IMG/VR virus record: IMGVR_UViG_3300028920_000022
Span: 248,001 to 312,000 of that record
Reading direction: 5' to 3' (one strand)
Length of the DNA: 64,000 bases
DNA from: a virus
Of the stretch, positions 17,344-24,601 are shown piece by piece. The notes below the pieces were generated by a model. That model saw only the letters and a list, made by a program, of their open reading frames with translations. It made no database searches and was not told the origin of the DNA. Numbering within the stretch: the first letter of the stretch is position 1; every line of letters starts with the position of its first letter. The translations under genes were made by a program, and so were the position numbers.

Positions 17344-18456
17344 ATGGATCCGATATATCTTGATGCGAATGCGCATGTTCCTTTAAGCAAAAAGGCACAA
17401 AAAGCATATATAGATTTCCAAAACTCTGTTGCCGGGCATGGACATCCTTCTTCACCTTCCCGGGCAGGACAGTTGGCAGCCGGGGAACTGGAAACCTCAA
17501 GAAGCAAAATAGCTACCCTTTTGGGAGCCAAAACATCCCAAATCGTCTTTACCTCCACCTGCTCCCAAGCCTGTGAATGGGGTATGCATATTTTAACGAA
17601 TCAATTAATTAAAAACCCATCACCCAGATTATTATTTTATTCTCCAATTGAACATTCTTCAATTAAATCAGCAATAGATTATTTTAAAATAAAACATTCT
17701 TCTTCGAACCCTATACATTTTAGTCAGCTTGGGGTTAATAAAAGTGGGATAGTTTCCGTTTCTTCTGCTCAAGGGGCGGTAGTTTGTATTCATGTTCAGA
17801 ACGAATTGGGAACGATTCAACCGATCGAACAGTTCGGAAAATGTATGTTACTTACCGATATGTGCCAAAGTATCGGAAAAGTTTCAATTAATCTAAATGA
17901 ATCTAATATAGATATTGCTGTATTTGGTGGGCATAAATTCGGGGGATCTGCGGGGTTGGGTTTTATTTATTTGAAAGATATAAAATGGTGGACAGAGTTT
18001 GGTACCGGTAGCAGATATTATAACGATCGTGCTGGCACTCCTGATGTTGGAGCTGCAGTTTCAACCGCAGTAGCATTAGAAGATGTTTTGATGAATATGC
18101 CAGAACGTTTATCAAAAGCCAAACAATTTCAAAATAGTTTGGAGCCCCGTTTAGAATCAATGGGGATAGAAATAATCGGTAAAAATGTACCTAGAGTTCC
18201 CACTACTACGTTTATTAGAGTACCAGATGTGGCAATGCAAATTTTGTTAGATCTATCTAGTCAAGGAATTTTGGTTGGGTTGGGTTCGGCTTGTGGATCA
18301 ATGCATACCGGACCTTCGCCTTTAATGCAAGCTTTGGGACGCCCAGGTGGGGCACACGACTTCATTCGTATCAGTCAACATGGGGAATATGGTCAAAAAG
18401 AAGCTCTCATGGTAGCTGATGCTTTTTACAAATCATGGCAAAAATACAGGAGATAA
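17344..18456 (+). CDS. Cysteine desulfurase-like PLP enzyme (NifS/IscS family)
   Basis: 370 residues, close to the family's usual ~380-400. Fold-type I features in order: N-terminal YLDANAHVPL; a substrate/cofactor His in IEHSSIK; NELG; LLTDMCQSIGK (the Asp and Gln that hold the PLP ring); GGHKFGG, with Lys198 as Schiff-base lysine; DRAGTPDVGA; and the mobile catalytic loop GLGSACGSMHTGPS with Cys317, then FIRIS with the substrate-carboxylate Arg. The full catalytic set therefore appears intact. Family members take sulfur from cysteine for Fe-S clusters, tRNA thiolation or DNA phosphorothioation. No sulfur acceptor gene is recognisable in the window, so the role here is open. It lies 3 nt upstream of a virion gene. 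Confidence 0.8.
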   Translation: MDPIYLDANAHVPLSKKAQKAYIDFQNSVAGHGHPSSPSRAGQLAAGELETSRSKIATLLGAKTSQIVFTSTCSQACEWGMHILTNQLIKNPSPRLLFYSPIEHSSIKSAIDYFKIKHSSSNPIHFSQLGVNKSGIVSVSSAQGAVVCIHVQNELGTIQPIEQFGKCMLLTDMCQSIGKVSINLNESNIDIAVFGGHKFGGSAGLGFIYLKDIKWWTEFGTGSRYYNDRAGTPDVGAAVSTAVALEDVLMNMPERLSKAKQFQNSLEPRLESMGIEIIGKNVPRVPTTTFIRVPDVAMQILLDLSSQGILVGLGSACGSMHTGPSPLMQALGRPGGAHDFIRISQHGEYGQKEALMVADAFYKSWQKYRR

Positions 18457-18459
18457 TAC

Positions 18460-19329
18460 ATGAAAGATTACGAGTTAGAGATTATTAGCAGAGAGAGAAC
18501 TAATAAGAAATTAAAGAAATATAGAATAAATGGAAATGACACGGTAGGGGTTTATGAGAATGAGCCTTTCTCTGTACGTTTTAAAAACAACACTTGTCAT
18601 AAAGTACAGGTTAGGTTATCTGTTGATGGAACCGATGTATTAACTGGAAAACCAGCTCATACTGACGCTACTGGACAAATGTGGGTTGTAAGCCCTTATT
18701 CAGATCTGGAATTGAAGGCTTGGCCAGAAACTACACGGGGTGGGGCTGAGTTTTTATTTGGTAAAACATCTGATAGTGTAGCAGCAAACACTCACGGCAT
18801 TATGAATGGTCAAGGTATTATTGCAGCTGCCGTTTTTGTTGAAAATAATCAATTTGTTTTTGATGGTGGCGATTTAATAATTCGTACTACTGATGTTACC
18901 TATCCTAAACCTATTCTTACTTGGGAAACCACCACCTGTAGAGGAATGGGAAACACAGCTAATAAGTTTACTTTTTCGGATAGTTCTCTTTATTGTAGCA
19001 CACAAAGTTGCGATTATATAGATCCAGTTATAGAGAGTAAGCCGGCTGTTGGAGCTGGTGGTTTTGTAGACCAGGAAATTACTAAAACTGCTGGTTTATA
19101 TACTCCGGTTTTAGATAAAATCGTGCAAGTAAAATATGAATGGTGGACAAGTCTTAAATCTAAATTAAGAAAACATCCAGTTTCTTATAATACAGCATTT
19201 CCCGGGGATTCTGAAAAAATAATGAGTTTGGGAGCAACCCCAAGAAAACAAAGAAATCGTCGTCGTCGAGGGTCAAAACGCATTTCTCCAGAAAAGAAAT
19301 ATAAAGAGTTTAATCGTTTTATGGCATGA
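18460..19329 (+). CDS. Virion structural protein with basic C-terminus
   Basis: 289 residues. A beta-rich N-terminal domain (residues ~20-100: GVYENEPFSVRFKNNTCHKVQVRLSVDGTDVLTGKPA) matches a widely distributed domain of tailed-phage virion proteins that precedes 'sVDGl.vldGk.a' strands. A central domain with GGDLIIRTTDVTYPKP and several Cys follows. The tail carries a very basic run (residues ~262-275, RKQRNRRRRGSKR). A KTAGL peptide occurs at ~205. The basic tail could contact DNA or lipid (inference). Directly follows the cysteine desulfurase and abuts the HNH gene. Confidence 0.65.
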   Translation: MKDYELEIISRERTNKKLKKYRINGNDTVGVYENEPFSVRFKNNTCHKVQVRLSVDGTDVLTGKPAHTDATGQMWVVSPYSDLELKAWPETTRGGAEFLFGKTSDSVAANTHGIMNGQGIIAAAVFVENNQFVFDGGDLIIRTTDVTYPKPILTWETTTCRGMGNTANKFTFSDSSLYCSTQSCDYIDPVIESKPAVGAGGFVDQEITKTAGLYTPVLDKIVQVKYEWWTSLKSKLRKHPVSYNTAFPGDSEKIMSLGATPRKQRNRRRRGSKRISPEKKYKEFNRFMA

Positions 19330-19749
19330 ATGCGCAAAAAGACAGGAATATTTACACCTAAAAGACCTAAGATTCAATGTGAAGTATGCGGAGAATCAGA
19401 TTCTTCCATATTAGAACGTCATCATATTATTGAGCGTACAGATCTCAACTGTACCAATGATGATTTTAACATAGCTATTTTGTGCCCTTCGTGTCACACC
19501 AAGCTGCACACAGGAAGGCTCAAGATAATAGGCGTATATCCAGGAACCCGTCCACCTACTGGGCGGGTTTTGGTATATGAACTAGATGGGGTGAAAAACC
19601 TTGATTTAGATGAGGCTTATTTTATCCCAAAACCAACTTTTATGAAAGTACCGGAAAATGACAGACCTACACAAGATGATCAACGAAATGGCGGAGAGGG
19701 AGAAGGATCCCAGAGCAACGGCAGCTTCCGAAGCAAAGTCAAGAGCTAG
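19330..19749 (+). CDS. HNH endonuclease
   Basis: 139 residues starting immediately after the previous stop. A zinc-ribbon HNH arrangement is visible: CEVC (Cys17, Cys20), ERHHII (His31/His32), the DDFN region (Asn47), CPSCHTKLH (Cys52, Cys55, His56, His60). This beta-beta-alpha-metal core nicks or cuts DNA. The segment after residue ~60 (GVYPGTRPPTGRVLVYELDG) is similar in style to other phage HNH proteins of this small class. The last 31 codons overlap the next gene in another frame and encode a low-complexity Gly/Ser tail, probably not structurally important. Could be a free-standing homing nuclease or serve in packaging. Confidence 0.75.
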   Translation: MRKKTGIFTPKRPKIQCEVCGESDSSILERHHIIERTDLNCTNDDFNIAILCPSCHTKLHTGRLKIIGVYPGTRPPTGRVLVYELDGVKNLDLDEAYFIPKPTFMKVPENDRPTQDDQRNGGEGEGSQSNGSFRSKVKS

Positions 19750-19969
19750 TTTATTAGCGGTTGCCAAAACCATGGGGTGTGAGGGAGAATTGCGTCAAAT
19801 AATGACTAAATATGATGAGAAACTAAAGCGTTGTACTAACCCTTGGGAACGTAAACATATTGCTGTTGCCGGCATTATGGAGGTTAATAAACTGTTGGGC
19901 TGCCCTGGAGGGGTGGCAGTAAATGGGGTTACGGTTGTTCCTGCCGATCCAGGATTTAAAGAAGAATAG
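19658..19969 (+). CDS. Small conserved-looking phage protein, unknown
   Basis: 103 residues, starting 92 nt before the HNH stop in a different frame. It is helical in its first two thirds. The end carries a distinctive RCTNPWERKHIAVAGIMEVNKLLGCPGGVAVNGVTVVP. A structured C-terminus and charged N-terminus with normal amino-acid usage argue that this frame is coding. No family name is known to me. Confidence 0.6.
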   Translation: MTDLHKMINEMAEREKDPRATAASEAKSRASLLAVAKTMGCEGELRQIMTKYDEKLKRCTNPWERKHIAVAGIMEVNKLLGCPGGVAVNGVTVVPADPGFKEE

Positions 19970-20011
19970 TACCTATCTATTAAATCGTATTATCCTGGAA
20001 AGAAAGGAAAT

Positions 20012-20251
20012 ATGGTTATGGATAGTTCAAGTAAGTTTAATGGCGTGGTAATATGGTTCAATCCATCGCGTGGTTATGGCTTTATTAAGCGAGAAGGTGA
20101 AGAAGATTTATTTGTTCATTTTTCCGATATAGTTTGTGACGGCTTTAAAACCTTGAAAAAAGGACAGGTCGTAGAATATGGCTTGGGTACCAATAATAAA
20201 GGTGATCCCAAAGCGATTGAGGTTGAAGTAATTGGCGACCAAAACGAATAG
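20012..20251 (+). CDS. csp: Cold-shock domain protein (CspA-like)
   Basis: 79 residues, slightly longer than the ~70 of bacterial CspA. ATG 20012 follows an AAAGGAA ribosome site; a second ATG two codons on is possible. The single OB-fold domain carries FNGVVIWFN, RNP1 (RGYGFI, residues 20-25) and RNP2 (LFVHFS, 34-39), then GFKTLKKGQVVEYGLGTNNKGDPKAIEV. The fold binds single-stranded RNA/DNA and melts RNA structure. The upstream leader (~40 nt) shows no obvious thermosensor. A phage-encoded copy may aid late mRNA translation (inference). Confidence 0.85.
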   Translation: MVMDSSSKFNGVVIWFNPSRGYGFIKREGEEDLFVHFSDIVCDGFKTLKKGQVVEYGLGTNNKGDPKAIEVEVIGDQNE

Positions 20252-20609
20252 AGAATTTTGGGTTACTAATATCTCTAAAAAGAATGTAAGCTTAAGAGAT
20301 TTGAGATTAACAATCCCCGCTCTTACTCATATGAATCTTTTGGATTCTAGACATTTTCATTATAATCTAGAACAATTAGAAAACTCTAAAAAATCTGGCT
20401 CTTTATATAAAAAAAGCCATATGATAAAGGTGCGTGAAGTGCCTCCAGGTTTGCCTCCCGTAAAACCGGGAATTTATGTAAGTAAAACACCTTTGTATAT
20501 GGCAGAAAACCCTGATCTATCTAGAATAGTAATCAAGGAAGAATATTATAAAGAGTTGGATGTTTCAGATGAAGAGTTTGCGGAAGAAATGACCACAGAT
20601 GAGGAATAA
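20232..20609 (+). CDS. Small conserved phage virion-region protein
   Basis: 125 residues, starting at TTG 20232 inside the end of the cold-shock gene (20-nt overlap). The pattern FWVTNISKKNVSLRDLRLTIPALTHMNLLDSRHFHYNLEQLENSKKSGSLYKK is reminiscent of a small conserved protein in phage structural clusters. The C-terminus is very acidic (ELDVSDEEFAEEMTTDEE). No enzymatic motif. Probably a minor virion or assembly protein. Confidence 0.6.
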   Translation: MATKTNREFWVTNISKKNVSLRDLRLTIPALTHMNLLDSRHFHYNLEQLENSKKSGSLYKKSHMIKVREVPPGLPPVKPGIYVSKTPLYMAENPDLSRIVIKEEYYKELDVSDEEFAEEMTTDEE

Positions 20610-20623
20610 CCCGGCATTGTTGT

Positions 20624-20974
20624 ATGGCAACCTCTTTATTCGCAAATCCCGGACAAACCATTAAATTAGTTATTGAAACCTTAAATGCTAATGGTTCTAG
20701 GGCGGATGGTTATGCTGATGGCTATGCTACCCCCATTATAAGTACATTCTATCTGGTTTCTGGTGCTGCCGCTTCCGGATTCCCCCAGACTATGACTCAG
20801 CTGGAGACGGGAGTATATTACCATTCTGTCACCTTGCCTTCTGGCACTAATGGGATCGGTACCTTTATTGCCAACGCAGCATGGAATCAGCCCGGTACAG
20901 GCTTGTCTAGAAATGAGTTGTTTATCATTAATTCAGCGTTACCCTTTGGTAATACTACAGTGAATTTAGGATGA
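20624..20974 (+). CDS. Small beta-rich virion protein
   Basis: 116 residues. A beta-sandwich pattern (FANPGQTIKLVIETLNANGSRADGYADGYATPIISTFYLVSG, QTMTQLETGVYYHSVTLPSG, GTFIANAAWNQPGTG) resembles short phage appendage proteins that bear a single Ig-like or invasin-like domain. The tandem ADGYADGYA in the loop after the second strand is a duplicated Asp-Gly-Tyr. Its stop overlaps the next start (ATGA). Confidence 0.6.
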   Translation: MATSLFANPGQTIKLVIETLNANGSRADGYADGYATPIISTFYLVSGAAASGFPQTMTQLETGVYYHSVTLPSGTNGIGTFIANAAWNQPGTGLSRNELFIINSALPFGNTTVNLG

Positions 20975-21708
20975 TTAATTGTTTGGATAAGTTAGTTCGT
21001 TTAGCCTCTGTTTTTCACAAATACGCCACCGAACGTACCCTATATCACGGTACTTCTATTAATCGTGCTCGTAAAATTGCCAAACAAGGACTGATCCCTC
21101 AAGTAGGATCGTGGGTCTCAGATTCGTATGGAATGGATTATGATCTCGATCCAGAAGGTGAAGATTATGAGGGCATGTACGAAAAACCTACCTTTGATAT
21201 AGTCTTTGCCGCCGATAAACAAGAACTTAGCAAAGCTTTGGGCGGCATGATCGCTACTATTGCTGCCGACTCTGGAAAATCGTTCCATGAGGTTACTGAC
21301 GAGGAAATTAGACAACAAGGTGCCCTTTTGATAATGCGTGAAGCTACCGGGTATGATGATTGGAAACATGTCCCAAAATCTGAAAAAGGACGTGAACAGT
21401 GGGAACGTGAACAGTGGGAAGAAGGTAAAACCTACCCTACCGCTGAACCAGGAGATTGGATTAGCGAAGAACAACAAGACGTGGATATCGTTTTAACCGG
21501 TGAATCCATGATTCGTAAATTGCGTCAAGCTGGCGCTTGGCCTAGAGATTGGGGACCAAATCAAACAAAAAATCGCCGTGAAATCTTAATAAAATTGTTA
21601 AAACAACATCACCCAAATGCCTCCATAAATCAAATAATTCAACGTGTCGATTCTTTGTCCCCTAAAGAACGTGAGTACTATTATTTGCAAGCTAGAAAAA
21701 ACAATTAG
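20971..21708 (+). CDS. ADP-ribosyltransferase-like protein
   Basis: 245 residues, ATGA-coupled to the preceding virion gene. After an N-terminal peptide with DKLVRLASVFHKYA comes TLYHGTSINRARKIAKQGLIPQ (residues ~23-45), the Y-H-G-T then helix then 'GL.P' hallmark of the ART/PARP/KptA fold. VFAADKQELSKALGG could be the second strand-helix, and EPGDWISEEQQDVDIVLTG holds candidate catalytic Glu residues. Such enzymes move ADP-ribose from NAD+ to proteins or nucleic acids, and some phage examples are injected to modify the host. Assignment rests on the HGTS segment; a catalytic Glu is not certain. Confidence 0.6.
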   Translation: MINCLDKLVRLASVFHKYATERTLYHGTSINRARKIAKQGLIPQVGSWVSDSYGMDYDLDPEGEDYEGMYEKPTFDIVFAADKQELSKALGGMIATIAADSGKSFHEVTDEEIRQQGALLIMREATGYDDWKHVPKSEKGREQWEREQWEEGKTYPTAEPGDWISEEQQDVDIVLTGESMIRKLRQAGAWPRDWGPNQTKNRREILIKLLKQHHPNASINQIIQRVDSLSPKEREYYYLQARKNN

Positions 21709-21740
21709 TTCCTTAACTCTCTTCCTATCTAAATAAATCG

Positions 21741-21785
21741 TAGCATCCTTATATAAAAATTGCTTTATAGATTATATAAATGCTA
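21741..21785. terminator. Hairpin between convergent genes
   Basis: TAGCAT plus TTATATAA (21741-21756, 2-nt bulge) pairs with TTATATAA plus ATGCTA (21772-21785) around a 15-nt loop. It lies between the + strand ART-like gene and the convergent minus-strand gene, so it may end transcription in both directions. It is A/T-rich and without a clean T-run. Confidence 0.45.
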
Positions 21786-21824
21786 GAATTAAAAAGCGTT
21801 GAGTGAATATTATTTTCGAATGGT

Positions 21825-22820
21825 CTAGTATACGTCTTCCTGATTTTCTTGCTCATCGCTAATGTATACGGGGGTGTGATAAACGATTTGTGAATACAGA
21901 AATCTTTTCGGATCATGCTCTATTGTATATTGTATCACGTTATGAATTTGCTTTTCTGTGGGTTTTCTATTTTTAATTTTCTCTATATAATTTAAAGGAA
22001 CGGTAATAAGGTTTGGATATAATTCTTGTCCAGTGGATAAAGCCTTGGCGACAAATACATCATTAGCATCAGTTTCTCTACCATCGGGCCAATGAACTAG
22101 CCAGTTTCCCCAGTCCTCATTTCCAAGTTTTCGCACCCACTCGCCATGATATTTTTGCAGGTATTTTTCGGCAGAATATAGCGTGGTCCCATTTGGAAGC
22201 TGAGATGGGTTTGTTCCCTTTGGAATGGCGCTCCGTATCTTCGTTCTTCCAGCTTCGTATTCGTTTTTGTTTTTAATTTGTTTAATCGCATTCTCTCTTA
22301 AAGAACTGAGAAAACGATCCTCCCCAAAACCAAACTGACCAAAAAGCAATGAATAGTTATGTTTCCAGCTATTAAATTCAACGAACCTTATCCAACCTCT
22401 TTTCGCATCTTCAATAAAGCGTTGCGTTTGTTCTTTGGTTTTTTCTTTTTTTTCTTTGTCGGCTTCTTCTCTATTCGATAGCCGCTCTATACTTAGCATA
22501 AATCTTTCATATTCTGCTTTTCGTTTTTTAGGGTCTTTTTCATCTATTATTTCAATAGTGGCATGAACCCAAGATGGAGCTTCTTTATCAACCGGAGGAA
22601 ATCCAATGGTCTTCCTGGCTTGGTGCATATCATCAACGGTTAGACCGCCGCTCCCAAAAGCATCACCTATCGTCTTGCGGTCCATTTGTTCAAAAAGCCA
22701 CAAGACCGCCTTCTTATCAGATTGCTCTTTTTGTTTTTTTTTCTTAAATTCTGATAAATCGACCACTGCCAGTTTGTCAAAGCGTGAGGCTAGAGTTAAT
22801 ATTTTGCTATAAACACGCAT
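21825..22820 (-). CDS. Minus-strand protein of unknown function
   Basis: 331 residues, one of only two minus-strand genes in the window. The N-terminal KILTLASRFDKLAVVD closely resembles the start of the ART-like protein and the C-terminus of the metallopeptidase. A very charged helical part (residues ~20-140, rich in Lys/Glu) is followed by a globular C-terminal half (TTLYSAEKYLQKYHGEWVRKLG, NWLVHWPDGRETDANDVFVAK). No catalytic motif recognised. The start codon lies within a near-perfect 14-bp inverted repeat (22811-22839), so translation or transcription could be structure-controlled. Probably a late-acquired cargo gene. Confidence 0.65.
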   Translation of the reverse strand: MRVYSKILTLASRFDKLAVVDLSEFKKKKQKEQSDKKAVLWLFEQMDRKTIGDAFGSGGLTVDDMHQARKTIGFPPVDKEAPSWVHATIEIIDEKDPKKRKAEYERFMLSIERLSNREEADKEKKEKTKEQTQRFIEDAKRGWIRFVEFNSWKHNYSLLFGQFGFGEDRFLSSLRENAIKQIKNKNEYEAGRTKIRSAIPKGTNPSQLPNGTTLYSAEKYLQKYHGEWVRKLGNEDWGNWLVHWPDGRETDANDVFVAKALSTGQELYPNLITVPLNYIEKIKNRKPTEKQIHNVIQYTIEHDPKRFLYSQIVYHTPVYISDEQENQEDVY

Positions 22821-22839
22821 CTTTCAAAGATGCGTGTTT
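22811..22839. repeat. Near-perfect inverted repeat covering the minus-strand start codon
   Basis: AAACACGCATCTTT (22811-22824) and AAAGATGCGTGTTT (22826-22839) are exact complements with one base between. The minus-strand ATG (22820-22818) is inside one arm. The other arm reads ATGCGTGTTTA on the + strand, so both strands present the same 'MRVY' start. It can act as a terminator, attenuator or the scar of an inversion. Confidence 0.75.
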
Positions 22840-22857
22840 ATTGGTTATTTACATTCG

Positions 22858-22870
22858 TATAATGTGTGCC
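22858..22870 (+). promoter_or_regulatory. Promoter-like TATAAT element
   Basis: TATAATGTGTGCC upstream of the + strand gene at 22934, in the divergent gap after the minus-strand gene. The same TATAATGyGTGCCT string recurs at 37112 in the other divergent gap. No good -35 box at 16-18 nt. Probably a phage promoter, possibly recognised with an altered or activated polymerase. Confidence 0.4.
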
Positions 22871-22933
22871 TTATAAGCTTTATATCGTTATTGCTTCTCA
22901 TGCGCTTATATATCACTTAAAACGCATTTTAGC

Positions 22934-23830
22934 ATGGTGTTACGATCTAGAGGCGAATTCGCCAACCAAACCGATACAATTCAGCTGCGAGCAGAGTTTC
23001 GTGGACCTGATGGCACCCGAACAGATCTCGATAGTTATCCGCAATTTAGTGTAATGCAACCTTCAGGAAACGTAGCTCTGGAGCCTACTACCGCTGGAGT
23101 CTATCGAATCAGTGAGGGACTGTATGGGTTTGATTATGAGATTTGTTACAACTGTCCAATCGGCGTATATACAGATGTTTGGAGCGGTACTTTAACCGGT
23201 CTTACGGTCTATCAGACAGGTAACTTTGTGGTCCAGAATACTCAGTTGCCGGCGATTCCTACAGATGGCTATCGGCACCTTGGGGATGATGTACCATTTA
23301 ATTATTCGCAAAATGCCCTTTTAAATGTGAATAAAGTTATCAAAGTCATGAGGGCACGGTTAAATAGTCAGGGGAAAGCGAGGGTGAAAGATGAGTATGG
23401 CAATGTTAAATACATCGATTGTGATATTTATACTGTTCCTCAATTGGCTACTTTTGCGGGTACTGCGATAACTGCTTTTAATGAAATTCCACACTTTACT
23501 TGGTTTAATTGGGAAGATACAGAATTCGTGGATGAGTTCTTAGAGGTTTTGGCTCAGTACGCGGTGATCATGGCGCTGGCTTCGAAGGTGATGTTGGAGA
23601 GAGGGCGTGAGTTTGATATTACCGATAATGGTACCTCTTTTCGTCCTCCGGGTGTTTCGGATGTGCTGCAAACTCAGTATACGACGGAGTTGAATAATTG
23701 GTTTGAGAAGATAAAACTTATCAAAGCTAACACTAAACCGATGGGGCTAGGGTTAGGAACACTACGCCCCATGCAAACGCACCCTAGCTTCATGCGGCTT
23801 AGGCATCTCAGAGCGCGCAGGATATTCTAA
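22934..23830 (+). CDS. Virion structural protein, probable neck/tail-adaptor component
   Basis: 298 residues. The N-terminal ~110 residues are Ig-like (DTIQLRAEFRGPDGTRTDLDSYPQFSVMQPSGNVALEPTTAGVYRISEGLYGFDYEI), a layout typical of proteins at head-tail junctions or appendages. The C-terminal helical part (residues ~140-270) contains a run of conserved-looking aromatics (IPHFTWFNWEDTEFVDEFLEVLAQYAVIMALAS) and ends in a basic tail (RLRHLRARRIF). No strong ribosome site; the first ATG after the promoter-like element is used. One Asp-Gly-Tyr (TDGYRH). Confidence 0.6.
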   Translation: MVLRSRGEFANQTDTIQLRAEFRGPDGTRTDLDSYPQFSVMQPSGNVALEPTTAGVYRISEGLYGFDYEICYNCPIGVYTDVWSGTLTGLTVYQTGNFVVQNTQLPAIPTDGYRHLGDDVPFNYSQNALLNVNKVIKVMRARLNSQGKARVKDEYGNVKYIDCDIYTVPQLATFAGTAITAFNEIPHFTWFNWEDTEFVDEFLEVLAQYAVIMALASKVMLERGREFDITDNGTSFRPPGVSDVLQTQYTTELNNWFEKIKLIKANTKPMGLGLGTLRPMQTHPSFMRLRHLRARRIF

Positions 23831-23831
23831 T

Positions 23832-24095
23832 ATGGACAAAAAGCAATTAAAAGCCCAGCGCAAGAAAGAGCGCAACGACAGAATTCGGGAAATTGATCGT
23901 ATGAAATGGACCCATGAATGGGTATCCACACAAGTGTACAGTCTAAACGGAACCCGAATGCAAAATACCAATATACATTGCAAAAAGTGTGGGATGGGTT
24001 TATATAATTTCAGAGTAAGACCAATGTCATGTTCAGATGTAGCCGTGCATGACGTAATATCTTCAGAACCGGATTTGGGACACATAGGAATTTAA
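23832..24095 (+). CDS. Small basic protein with a single CxxC
   Basis: 87 residues. A strongly basic helical N-terminus (MDKKQLKAQRKKERNDRIREIDRMKW) is followed by HCKKCGMGLYNF, which has the look of half a zinc knuckle with Cys at ~65 as possible partner. The stop overlaps the next start (ATGG at 24095). May bind nucleic acid, but the zinc site is incomplete and function is not assigned. Confidence 0.6.
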   Translation: MDKKQLKAQRKKERNDRIREIDRMKWTHEWVSTQVYSLNGTRMQNTNIHCKKCGMGLYNFRVRPMSCSDVAVHDVISSEPDLGHIGI

Positions 24096-24601
24096 TGGTT
24101 GATCGTAAAACACAACTAAAAATCATCCAAGCATTGAAGGATAAGATCCGAGATCATGAGACTGTAAAGGACATGTTTAAAGAACATGGTGTGGACTTGT
24201 CAGAGATTGATTTAATTCCAATGGCGTTTGATGAAGATTTGGATGTTTCTGCGAGAACCGATCATGGCATAATCTATCTCAATGCAAAGCTATTAAAGGA
24301 CGATAAGATTTCTACGGACGATCATTATTTGGTGCATGAGATAACGCATTTTCTTCAACAGACCTGTGGTGACAAGCCTACTACTGGCGGCGGCAGTGGG
24401 GAAGATTATGTAACGAACAAGTATGAGGTAGAGGGGTTTCAGAATCAAACCGAGTATATTTCTGACGAATATGGGGATGAAGCTGCTGAAAAGTATGTAG
24501 ATCGGGTATTAGATCATCATAATTTAAGAGGGAAGAAGCGGGAAGACAGGAAAGATGTTTTGCTTCAATTAGCTTCGCGACTGGACAAGAATGCCTTGTA
24601 A
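24095..24601 (+). CDS. Zinc metallopeptidase (HExxH)
   Basis: 168 residues. HEITH (His81, Glu82, His85) gives two zinc ligands and the catalytic Glu, and KYEVEGFQNQTEYI (Glu111/Glu113) probably supplies the third ligand, as in gluzincin-type small peptidases. GIIYLNAKLLKD before it fits the edge strand next to the active helix. No signal peptide, so it would act in the host cytoplasm or inside the virion. The C-terminal 15 residues contain LLQLASRLDKNAL, shared with two neighbouring proteins. Overlaps the next gene by 11 nt. Could act in head maturation or on a host target. Confidence 0.7.
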   Translation: MVDRKTQLKIIQALKDKIRDHETVKDMFKEHGVDLSEIDLIPMAFDEDLDVSARTDHGIIYLNAKLLKDDKISTDDHYLVHEITHFLQQTCGDKPTTGGGSGEDYVTNKYEVEGFQNQTEYISDEYGDEAAEKYVDRVLDHHNLRGKKREDRKDVLLQLASRLDKNAL

